Under the pieces are notes generated by a model, which was given only the letters and a program-made list of their open reading frames with translations, was not told where the DNA came from and ran no database searches. Of a stretch of DNA of 28,023 nucleotides, positions 8,686 through 16,009 are shown piece after piece. Where the stretch lies: NCBI GenBank assembly GCA_002305505.1, contig DBRC01000023.1, positions 1-28,023 on the forward strand, read 5' to 3'. The DNA is from Prevotella sp. UBA1378. Its GTDB lineage: Bacteria > Bacteroidota > Bacteroidia > Bacteroidales > Bacteroidaceae. Numbering within the stretch: position 1 is the stretch's first letter; each line of letters begins with the position of its first letter. The translations under genes and the position numbers were made by a program.

Positions 8686-11600
8686 AGCATAGCTTTAGAA
8701 TATTATTGGTTATGTGCATTCTGATGGTTATTGGAGTAGGGCTAGTCCCTCAACTAGACATCAGTAATGAGCCCCGTCCTGAGCAAGGCCAAACCATAAA
8801 TATATGGTTTGGCTGGCCAAATGCATCAACCAAGGTTATAGAGCAGCTGGTTACTTCAAGGATAGAAGCATCCGTAAGTACGGTTAAGGGAGTAAAGAAT
8901 GTTTCATCGGTTAGCTATTATGATTATGGAATCGTCATTGTTGAGATGAAACCAAAAGCTGATATCTCAATGGCTAGATTTGAAATCTCATCCAATTTAC
9001 GTCAGATGTATTCCAGTTTACCCAAAGGAGTTATCTACCCGATCGTTGATGGAGGAGAGGCCAATTCTTCTCAAGAAGATGATGACAAGGTGAAATGTAT
9101 TCTTACGTATCAGATTAATGCTGATATGTCGGAAGAACAGATATATCAGCTAACAGAAAAAGATTCAAAACGCTTTCTTGAGCGAATTGAAGGAATTGAC
9201 AACGTAAAAGTGAATGGTATTCCATCTCAATATATGGAGATATCATATGATGCAAACGACTTAGCCCTGTATGGGCTTAGTAATAATGATATTATTGAAG
9301 CTATCAAAAACTATACAGGAAGAGAAGATATAGTTGGTGAAGTCAGTATAAATGATGGTAATTCGGTAATACCATTAATTCTTTCTTCGAAAAGTAATGG
9401 GAAAGTATTTGAACAAATGCCTTTAAGAAGGATTTCTGATAAAACAATATATCTGAATGATCTCGTTTCAAGCAAAATAAAAACTCTGAATCCGGACAGT
9501 TATTATAGAATCAACGGGTTGAATTCTGTATATGTAAATGTATTTGTAAAGAAGAATGCTAATGTTGTAAGAGTGTCTAACGAAGTGAAGCGAGTATTAA
9601 AAGATAATAATACTTCATTTTTGAGTAGTCATTCTTCAATAACCTATGATAGAGCGGAAACAGAACTAAAAGAGTTCAAAACTTTGCTTTTACGTTCTTC
9701 ATTGACACTTGCTATACTTTTGCTATTTGTTTGGTTTGCTAGTGGCATGAAATGGAAGTATACATTTATTATTTCCATAGGATTACTCGCCAATATTCTT
9801 ATTGCTGTAGTTGCATATTGGTTATTGAATATACGTTTGCATCCGATGTCAATTGCAGGTATTACTATTTCTTTAGGAATTATTATAGATTCTACAATTG
9901 TTATGGTTGATCACTATAGCTACTATAGAAACCGAAAAGCATTTATTGGTATTCTAGCTGCTATGCTCACAACCATAGGAGCCTTAGTAATTGTTTTTTG
10001 GCTTCCTGATTTCCTAAAACATGATCTGAAGGACTTTTCGATAGTTGTAATGGTAAATCTATTTATAGCAATTATCGTTGCATCGTTCTTTATGCCAGCA
10101 TTAGTTGACCGGTTGAAGTTTTCGAATAAAAAGACCAATAAGGGCTCTTCTAAATACGCACGCTTTGTTATACGCTTCTCAAATATTTATCATAAATATG
10201 TGAGTCTATGCCAACATCACATTGGTAGATGGGCTATTATATTGATGGTTACAATATTGTTTGGTGGCACATTATATTGTTTTATAGAATGTTTAGATAC
10301 TAATCGCTATAAACCTAAAAAAGAGAAACTTCAACTTTCTATAAGAGCAAAAATGCCGACAGGTGGTAGTACAAAAGAATTAAATGAAAAGGTTAAAGAA
10401 GTAGAATTGTTCTTGTCTCAATTTAAGGAAATCAATCGCTATGCTACAACTATAAATGGCCAAGGCGCATCAATCATAGTAGAATTTAAAAAGAAATGGG
10501 AAGAATCAGCTTTCCCCGTTAGCCTTGAAAGAAAAGTAATTGCAAAGGTAATTACTATAGGTGGTGCAGACTGGTCAGTATCAGGAGTTAGTGAGAATGG
10601 ATTTAGTAATTCACCATCATTACAGATACGTAATACTGTAATAAGGATTACGGGTTATGACTATCTTAGACTATATCGTTTTGCCGAAGATATGTGTGAC
10701 GACCTTAAAAAAGATAAATATATAGAAGATCTTGCTATTTTGACACCAGGTCATGAAGAGCTAGAAAAAGAATACTATATGGAATATAAGCATGATGCTC
10801 TTGCGATTCATAAGGTAAACCAGTTAAATGTCTATTCTGGATTATATAACCAACTTCGAGATAATGACGGAGGAGAAATGATTCTCTCCTCTAAAGATAC
10901 AAAGAATACCAAAGATGGAGAAGTGTTCATTCCTGTAATAACAAGACCAAGCACACAGGACACATACGATTCTTGGAAGATGCATAATTCTTACATTAAT
11001 ATTGGAGGGCGCAATATCAAAACAGATGCATTTATGGACCTAAAAGAGAGAAATGCCAAAAATATTATTCAGCGTGACAATCAGGAATATTCACTTGGGA
11101 TTGCTTTTGATGTCATGAACACATGGAATTATACCGAAAAGGTAGTAAAGAAAACGTTAGCAAAGTATAATGATTTATTTCCTGAAGGATTCAGATGTAT
11201 AGATCCAGAAATCGAAGATTATAAAGATGACAGTACCCAATACTGGCTCATTGGTATTGTTGCCATTGTGATTTTCTTCATAATTTCAATTATGTTTGAA
11301 AGTCTAATGCAAGCTTTCGCTATAATATTACTTATTCCTGCTTCATTTATAGGGCTCTTTTTAACCTATTATATAACAGGTGTACCTTTTGGAACCGGAG
11401 GATTTGCAGCAATGGTGATGCTTGCGGGACTAACTGTAAATGCTGGCATATATATTATTTGTCAGGACAATAATCAGCGGGAACTTATGAGGCCGCCAGT
11501 TAATTATGATAAAAAGGTTGCATTAAGAAGAGGTTCTGGAAGTTATGTGAAGGCATTTAATCATAAGATTATCCCAATACTTCTTACCATTCTTTCAACC

Positions 11601-11747
11601 ATACTGGGTATGATACCATTTTTGATAGATGGTTCAGATGATCAACCTTTCTGGTATTCACTTGCTGTAGGCACTATTGGTGGATTAATGTTCAGTGTGA
11701 TTCCACTTATCCTCTTTTTGCCATGTGTACTTAGATTGAGGAAATAA
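8682..11747 (+). CDS. RND efflux permease, subunit 2 (divergent paralogue)
   Basis: A 1021-residue RND-superfamily permease, clearly related to but strongly diverged from the preceding one. It has the N-terminal helix and the strand segment NIWFGWPNASTKVIEQLV, two helix bundles and two porter halves. TM4 reads LGIIIDSTIVMVD, giving D403 at the AcrB D407 position and S404 at the D408 position; TM10 has N920 where AcrB has Lys940. Its start codon overlaps the previous stop (ATGA). Two adjacent, unequal RND genes behind one adaptor gene recall heteromeric pumps such as MdtBC, so a mixed trimer is likely (inference). It is the last gene of the operon; the hairpin repeat begins 16 bp after its stop. 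Confidence 0.9.
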   Translation: MKHSFRILLVMCILMVIGVGLVPQLDISNEPRPEQGQTINIWFGWPNASTKVIEQLVTSRIEASVSTVKGVKNVSSVSYYDYGIVIVEMKPKADISMARFEISSNLRQMYSSLPKGVIYPIVDGGEANSSQEDDDKVKCILTYQINADMSEEQIYQLTEKDSKRFLERIEGIDNVKVNGIPSQYMEISYDANDLALYGLSNNDIIEAIKNYTGREDIVGEVSINDGNSVIPLILSSKSNGKVFEQMPLRRISDKTIYLNDLVSSKIKTLNPDSYYRINGLNSVYVNVFVKKNANVVRVSNEVKRVLKDNNTSFLSSHSSITYDRAETELKEFKTLLLRSSLTLAILLLFVWFASGMKWKYTFIISIGLLANILIAVVAYWLLNIRLHPMSIAGITISLGIIIDSTIVMVDHYSYYRNRKAFIGILAAMLTTIGALVIVFWLPDFLKHDLKDFSIVVMVNLFIAIIVASFFMPALVDRLKFSNKKTNKGSSKYARFVIRFSNIYHKYVSLCQHHIGRWAIILMVTILFGGTLYCFIECLDTNRYKPKKEKLQLSIRAKMPTGGSTKELNEKVKEVELFLSQFKEINRYATTINGQGASIIVEFKKKWEESAFPVSLERKVIAKVITIGGADWSVSGVSENGFSNSPSLQIRNTVIRITGYDYLRLYRFAEDMCDDLKKDKYIEDLAILTPGHEELEKEYYMEYKHDALAIHKVNQLNVYSGLYNQLRDNDGGEMILSSKDTKNTKDGEVFIPVITRPSTQDTYDSWKMHNSYINIGGRNIKTDAFMDLKERNAKNIIQRDNQEYSLGIAFDVMNTWNYTEKVVKKTLAKYNDLFPEGFRCIDPEIEDYKDDSTQYWLIGIVAIVIFFIISIMFESLMQAFAIILLIPASFIGLFLTYYITGVPFGTGGFAAMVMLAGLTVNAGIYIICQDNNQRELMRPPVNYDKKVALRRGSGSYVKAFNHKIIPILLTILSTILGMIPFLIDGSDDQPFWYSLAVGTIGGLMFSVIPLILFLPCVLRLRK

Positions 11748-11763
11748 ATAATTTATGTTGGCA

Positions 11764-11846
11764 GTACAAGCATCTTGTACTCCTGCTACAAGGTGCTTGT
11801 AGTCTTGCTACAAGATGCTTGTAGTCCTGCTACAAGGTGCTTGTAC
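11764..11846. repeat. Tandem array of four 22-bp hairpin units
   Basis: Four units start at 11764, 11786, 11808 and 11830, exactly 22 bp apart. Each has 7-bp arms around a 3-nt loop (for example CTACAAG-GTG-CTTGTAG, 17 bp), and units are joined by the 5-bp spacer TCCTG or TCTTG. The first unit has GTACAAG/CTTGTAC arms; the last ends in CTTGTAC without a fully paired outer base. It lies between convergent genes, so it may help end transcription, but no T-tract follows. The same unit recurs inverted at 28000-28016. Confidence 0.93.
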
Positions 11847-11920
11847 GATTTCAATACGTTATACGTTATCCGTTAACCCGTTAGTTACCACTTTGCCAGG
11901 ATTTCCAAACACAGGGTTTT
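11847..11920 (+). repeat. Conserved tail of the hairpin repeat, copy A, with CGTTA heptamer insertion
   Basis: After the hairpin array comes GATTTCAAT (11847-11855), a 22-bp stretch of degenerate 7-bp CGTTA repeats (11856-11877), then a 36-bp block (11878-11913) matching the reverse complement of 27955-27990 with three mismatches. The heptamer stretch is absent from the other copy. The rest of this gene-free gap (11921-12041) shows nothing recognisable except a 13-bp match to the IS end at 12022-12034. Confidence 0.88.
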
Positions 11921-12041
11921 ACGAGTGCACCAAGTTATTGCTCTGTTTGTAATCGGAACACCAGTTCGTACCATCCCACCAGTCTATATGTCCAGATGGA
12001 GTTTTTGTCCCGGATGGAGGTGCTTATCCCGAACCCGGGGG

Positions 12042-13178
12042 CTACTTTTGTGCCAGTTCGCGGTAAATGCTGATTACTTGGCCGGCCACGTCGCCACCGG
12101 CAAAGCGCTTTACGTACTCGCGACTGTTACGGATGCGCTCCTCGCGACCGGCAGCGCCACGCAATACCTTGCCCACTGCATCGGCCATGCCCGCAGCATC
12201 GTCGGGCGATACATAGAGACTGTCGGGACCGCCCGCCTCTTCAAGGCAGGAGCCGGTGCAGGCCACCACGGGCAAGCCGCTATGGATGGCCTCGATGATG
12301 GGGATGCCGAACCCTTCGTAACGCGAAGGGTAAACAAAGGCTTCGGCCAGCTGGTATATGGCTTGCAGCTCCTCGTCGGTCACGCCGCTCAGGAAATGGA
12401 TGCGCTCGCTGATGCCAGTCTTCGCGGCATAGGCCAGCACGCGGGCGGCGTAGCCCGTCTGCCTGCCTACGACCACGAGATGGACGTCGGGCGGCAGGCT
12501 GTGGAGCGCCTGAGCGGCAAGGAGTATGTTCTTGCGCTCCTCGATGGTGCCCACGCTCAGGATGAAGCGGCCGGGCAGGCGGCAGCTGCTGCGGGCGGCG
12601 TCGAGCTGTGGCTGGGCAAGCGGCCGGGCATAGCGCGGGTTGCAGCTCTGGTAAATCACGTCGATGCGGTCGGCGCTTACGCCGCCCAGTTGCATGATGT
12701 CGCGCTTGGTACACTCGCTGATGGCGATGATGCGGTCGGCCTCGCGGCAAGCGTTACGGAACTTCCATGTATAAATCTTCGTGTCTATCCAATGGTAATA
12801 TTCGGGATGGCGCATGAAGATGAGGTCGTGGATGGTAGCCACGCCGCGTATGCCGGCCTTGCGGAGCCCGCGGGGCAACTCGCCGGTAAGCCCGTGGTAA
12901 ACATCTATCTTGTCGCGCCGCAGGTCGGCCGTGATGCTGCCGATGCGCCACAGACTGCGCTGGAAACCGAACGGCAAGTCGGGATATACAAACCCTACGC
13001 GCCCGCAGGCTGCTATCTGGCTGCGCAGGCTCTCCTTTCCCCGGTCGGGGGCATAGAGGCTCAGTTCGATGTCTTCCGGGGCATGGTGCACGATGTCGTT
13101 CACCAATGTGCGCCCGTAGGCTCCCAGTCCTGTGCTGTTGCGCACGATGCGCTTTGCGTCAAATCCTACTCTTATCAT
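12042..13178 (-). CDS. Glycosyltransferase family 4 (GT-B fold)
   Basis: A 378-residue cytoplasmic or membrane-associated glycosyltransferase. The N-terminal Rossmann half opens with RVGFDAKRIVRNSTGLGAYG, typical of Bacteroidota GT4 enzymes. The C-terminal Glycos_transf_1 half has the SVGTIEERKNI donor-site region and the E-x7-E motif (E288 and E296 in YEGFGIPIIEA). It probably transfers a sugar from a nucleotide-sugar donor to a cell-surface glycan or glycolipid; donor and acceptor are not predictable. It follows the DUF389 gene by 53 bp on the same strand, so read-through from that promoter is possible. Base composition is GC-rich, unlike the AT-rich export operon on the other side of the repeat. 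Confidence 0.92.
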   Translation of the reverse strand: MIRVGFDAKRIVRNSTGLGAYGRTLVNDIVHHAPEDIELSLYAPDRGKESLRSQIAACGRVGFVYPDLPFGFQRSLWRIGSITADLRRDKIDVYHGLTGELPRGLRKAGIRGVATIHDLIFMRHPEYYHWIDTKIYTWKFRNACREADRIIAISECTKRDIMQLGGVSADRIDVIYQSCNPRYARPLAQPQLDAARSSCRLPGRFILSVGTIEERKNILLAAQALHSLPPDVHLVVVGRQTGYAARVLAYAAKTGISERIHFLSGVTDEELQAIYQLAEAFVYPSRYEGFGIPIIEAIHSGLPVVACTGSCLEEAGGPDSLYVSPDDAAGMADAVGKVLRGAAGREERIRNSREYVKRFAGGDVAGQVISIYRELAQK

Positions 13179-13231
13179 GCTCGCCGTTGATATATTGCTA
13201 TGTGTGAAAACTTACAGATAGGCTTTCCCCT

Positions 13232-14599
13232 TCATTCGGCCGCTACCGTTACGAGCCTCAGGCTGTCGGTCTTTACACGCGCCTTGAGCCACTTCTCCAG
13301 TACCGGGCGTTCGTTTTCCGAAAGCCGTTCGCCGCGCCTTATCCCCATCAGGGCTATCACATAGCTGCGCACGGCGGCCGTGTCCGTGCTCACCTGCGTG
13401 GCAGGCGACAGGCTCAGCGTCTGCACCTTGGGGTAAAGTGCCTTCAGCTCGCCGGTCATCTCGCGGCTCAGTTTCCCGTATCGTGTATAGGCGCCGAGCT
13501 GCTTCTCCAGTTCGCTGATTCTGCGGTACTGCATTTGCATGGTTTGGATGTTGTCGGTTTTCATGTCGGTCAGCTTATTGTTCAGCACCAGTAAGCTGTC
13601 CGACTGTGTGCCTTGGATAACCCTCAGCGTATATCCGCCCAGCCGGTACTGTTCCAGCCGGCCTTGCGCGTTTTCTATCACGGCCTTGCTTATCTCCTTG
13701 CCCACCGCTACCAGGCGGATGGTCTTCTTCGAGTTGTCGAGCTCCTTATCTATTATGCTCGTACCCTTGATGGCAAACTCGGCATCTACGAACTTACGCA
13801 GGTTGGCTTTCAGCAAACTGCCGTGCAGGATGTTCACCGTCATATAACCGGCCGGCAGCATGGTGATGATTACCAGTCCGACGATGTAGCGCTGCACTTT
13901 GCGGTATCTGTCGTAGTTGACGAACTGCTTATGGCTGAACCTCATTCTCCTTACGCCCAAGAAGGTGGCAAGGCAGATGAACACGGTGTTGATGAAGAAC
14001 AGGTAGAACGCACCGAGGAAATAAAAGAAGTTGCCCGTGGCGATGCCGTAACCGGCCGTGCACAGCGGCGGCATGAGGGCCGTGGCGATGGCTACGCCCG
14101 GGATGACGTTGCCCTTGCCCTTGGTGGCAATGGCGATGATGCCGGCGGCGCCGCCGCAGAAGGCGATGAGCACGTCGTAGAGCGTAGGGGCCGTGCGTGC
14201 CAGCAGTTCCGACTGCACCTCGTCGAAAGGCGAGAGCAGGAAATAGACGGTAGAAGTGATGACGCTGATGACCGTGGCCACGGCATAGTTCTTCAGCGAA
14301 CGCTTCAGTAGGTCGAGGTCGTTGATGCCGATGGCAAGGCCCATGCCGATGATAGGGCCCATGAGAGGCGATATGAGCATGGCGCCGATGATGACCGCCG
14401 TGGAGTTGACGTTCAGCCCCAGCGAGGCGATGAAGATGGCAAAGATGAGCACCCACAGCGTGGCGCCACGGAAAGAAACGCCACTGCTGATGCTCTCCAC
14501 CGTTGCCTGCTCGTCTTCCTTATCGGCCATGATATTGAAATATCCCTTCACTATTTGCCATGCACCGCCCAAATCGTGCTTTATCCTGTCGTTTGCCAT
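13232..14599 (-). CDS. DUF389 / TIGR00341-family membrane protein
   Basis: A 455-residue inner-membrane protein of unknown function. Residues about 1-40 are soluble, followed by about six or seven hydrophobic helices with the family-typical stretch NSTAVIIGAMLISPLMGPI and a later GVAIATALMPPLCTAG motif. The C-terminal third is soluble, with a coiled-coil-like region. The frame stays open upstream to 14767, but the start is placed at ATG 14599 (MANDRIKHDLGG): a -7 box (TATATTTGC) lies 43-51 nt upstream, and the longer extension (KRRRKPKYIPLI) would run through that promoter. It is divergent from the GT87 operon. Confidence 0.88.
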   Translation of the reverse strand: MANDRIKHDLGGAWQIVKGYFNIMADKEDEQATVESISSGVSFRGATLWVLIFAIFIASLGLNVNSTAVIIGAMLISPLMGPIIGMGLAIGINDLDLLKRSLKNYAVATVISVITSTVYFLLSPFDEVQSELLARTAPTLYDVLIAFCGGAAGIIAIATKGKGNVIPGVAIATALMPPLCTAGYGIATGNFFYFLGAFYLFFINTVFICLATFLGVRRMRFSHKQFVNYDRYRKVQRYIVGLVIITMLPAGYMTVNILHGSLLKANLRKFVDAEFAIKGTSIIDKELDNSKKTIRLVAVGKEISKAVIENAQGRLEQYRLGGYTLRVIQGTQSDSLLVLNNKLTDMKTDNIQTMQMQYRRISELEKQLGAYTRYGKLSREMTGELKALYPKVQTLSLSPATQVSTDTAAVRSYVIALMGIRRGERLSENERPVLEKWLKARVKTDSLRLVTVAAE

Positions 14600-14641
14600 A
14601 ATCTGTAAGTTTACAAGGTTACCGTAATTATCAATACGCTT

Positions 14642-14650
14642 GCAAATATA
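14642..14650 (-). promoter_or_regulatory. Bacteroides-type -7 box for the DUF389 gene
   Basis: The minus strand reads TATATTTGC, an exact match to the Bacteroidota -7 consensus TAnnTTTGC. It puts the transcription start about 37 nt before ATG 14599 and supports that start over the longer frame. Confidence 0.7.
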
Positions 14651-14679
14651 CGAAGAATCAGCGTAAAAAGCGAATGTTC

Positions 14680-14697
14680 GGCCCGTATATTCGGGCC
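14680..14697. other. Perfect short hairpin between divergent promoters
   Basis: GGCCCG-TATATT-CGGGCC forms a 6-bp GC stem with a 6-nt loop. CGGGC can alternatively pair with GCCCG at 14703-14707. It lies between the divergent DUF389 and GT87 promoters; it is not followed by a T-tract on either strand, so a terminator role is unlikely. Confidence 0.45.
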
Positions 14698-14765
14698 GGT
14701 CCGCCCGAAAAAAGTGGCTGAAGCGCGGAATTAACGGTATATATTTGGGTTTTCGCCGCCTTTTC

Positions 14766-14809
14766 ATTACTTTTGCACCCGTTAATGATTACTTTTGCAC
14801 CCGCTAATG
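14766..14809 (+). promoter_or_regulatory. Duplicated promoter of the GT87/LTA-synthase operon
   Basis: A 22-bp segment occurs twice head-to-tail (14766-14787 and 14788-14809) with one mismatch (GTTAATG versus GCTAATG). Each copy carries a perfect -7 box, TACTTTTGC, at 14768-14776 and 14790-14798. A third, weaker box (TATATTTG) is at 14740-14747. The second copy also supplies the ATG at 14807. Confidence 0.7.
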
Positions 14810-16009
14810 AAATGTGATATGAACAGTACGGCCGCGGCAGTCAAGAACTTCTTCTCGAAACCTTTCTTCCGTGACCCGCGCACATTGCTCGGTCTGTGGC
14901 TCCTGCTGGGGCTGGTTTCGGCCCTTACGAAAATCAACCGTTGCAACAATTTCCTTATTTTCAAGTATACCTTCTGGCACGCATGGGACGGTAAGCCGCT
15001 CTATGCACTCTACCCGGCGGAATACAACGACAGCAATCATTACGGCCCTTTGTTCTCGCTGGTGATTGCCCCTTTCGCGGTGGTGCCCCATCCGTTAGGA
15101 CTGGTACTGTGGCACGTACTGTTGGCGCTTTGCCTCTATGTAGCCGTAAGGCGGATGCCCATGCCGCAGTGGCAGCAGATATTCATCTACTGGTTCTGCG
15201 CCCACGAGCTGCTCACGGCGCTCTTCATGAGCCAGTTCAACATAGCGATAGCGGCCATCGTGGTGGCTGCTTTCGTGTGCGTGCAGAAAGAAAAAGACGT
15301 CTGGGCCACGTTCTTCATCCTGTTGGGCACTTTCGTGAAGCTCTACGGCATCGTGGGACTGGCCTTCTTCTTCTTCTCGCGCCACAAGGCGCGGTTCGTG
15401 CTCTCGTTCGCGGGATGGGCGGTGCTGATGTTCGTGCTGCCCATGCTCATCAGCAGTCCGGAGTATATAATAGAGCAGTATAAGGAATGGTATATGAGCC
15501 TTACGGAAAAGAATGCGGCGAACATGTTCAGCGGGGGGCAGAACCAGTCGCTGTTAGGACTGGTGCGCAAGATATCGGGCGCAGCCGCCTATTCCGACCT
15601 GTGGCTGCTCATCCCGGGGATGGCGGCTTTTGCGCTGCCCTACCTGCGTTTCGGCCAGTACAAGCACATCGCTTTCCGCTATGCGCTGCTGGCATCTGTA
15701 CTGCTGTTCATCGTGCTGTTCAGCACGGGCAGCGAGTCGAGCACGTATATCATAGCCCTTACGGGAGCAGCCATCTGGTACGTCACGGCGCCGTGGAAGC
15801 GCAGCCGTTGGGATATAGCCCTGATGGTATTTGCCTTTATCCTTACGAGCATGTCGCCCAGCGACTTGTTTCCGGCCTATCTGCGCAAGGAGTTCGTGCA
15901 ACCCTATGCCCTGAAAGCGCTCCCATGCGTGCTGATATGGCTGAAACTGGTGTACGAAATGATGCGGAGAGACTACCGGGAAATTAGCGACAAGGAGGAA
16001 ACAGCATGA
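14807..16009 (+). CDS. GT87 / DUF2029 polyprenol-sugar-dependent glycosyltransferase
   Basis: About 400 residues, with nine to ten hydrophobic helices. Early in the protein is FWHAWDGKPLYALYP, the conserved acidic loop of the GT87 (DUF2029) family of membrane glycosyltransferases, which use polyprenyl-phosphate sugars as donors outside the inner membrane. Starts at 14807 (MKCDMNST) or 14819 (MNSTAAAV) are both plausible; the duplicated promoter just upstream argues against anything earlier. The stop overlaps the downstream LTA-synthase-like gene by 4 bp (ATGA), implying coupled translation and a shared envelope-modifying pathway. The acceptor is unknown. Confidence 0.85.
   Translation: MKCDMNSTAAAVKNFFSKPFFRDPRTLLGLWLLLGLVSALTKINRCNNFLIFKYTFWHAWDGKPLYALYPAEYNDSNHYGPLFSLVIAPFAVVPHPLGLVLWHVLLALCLYVAVRRMPMPQWQQIFIYWFCAHELLTALFMSQFNIAIAAIVVAAFVCVQKEKDVWATFFILLGTFVKLYGIVGLAFFFFSRHKARFVLSFAGWAVLMFVLPMLISSPEYIIEQYKEWYMSLTEKNAANMFSGGQNQSLLGLVRKISGAAAYSDLWLLIPGMAAFALPYLRFGQYKHIAFRYALLASVLLFIVLFSTGSESSTYIIALTGAAIWYVTAPWKRSRWDIALMVFAFILTSMSPSDLFPAYLRKEFVQPYALKALPCVLIWLKLVYEMMRRDYREISDKEETA

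Noticed and set aside
11764..11846. CRISPR array
   Set aside because: The units are 22 bp head-to-tail with only 5-bp constant spacers; there are no variable spacers and no cas genes.
11925..13190. 421-residue open frame on the plus strand
   Set aside because: It lies opposite the clear GT4 gene in GC-rich DNA, is low in lysine and repetitive in composition, and has no recognisable domain.
14600..14767. N-terminal extension of the DUF389 protein
   Set aside because: It would read through a consensus -7 box and resembles no family N-terminus; ATG 14599 fits promoter and domain.
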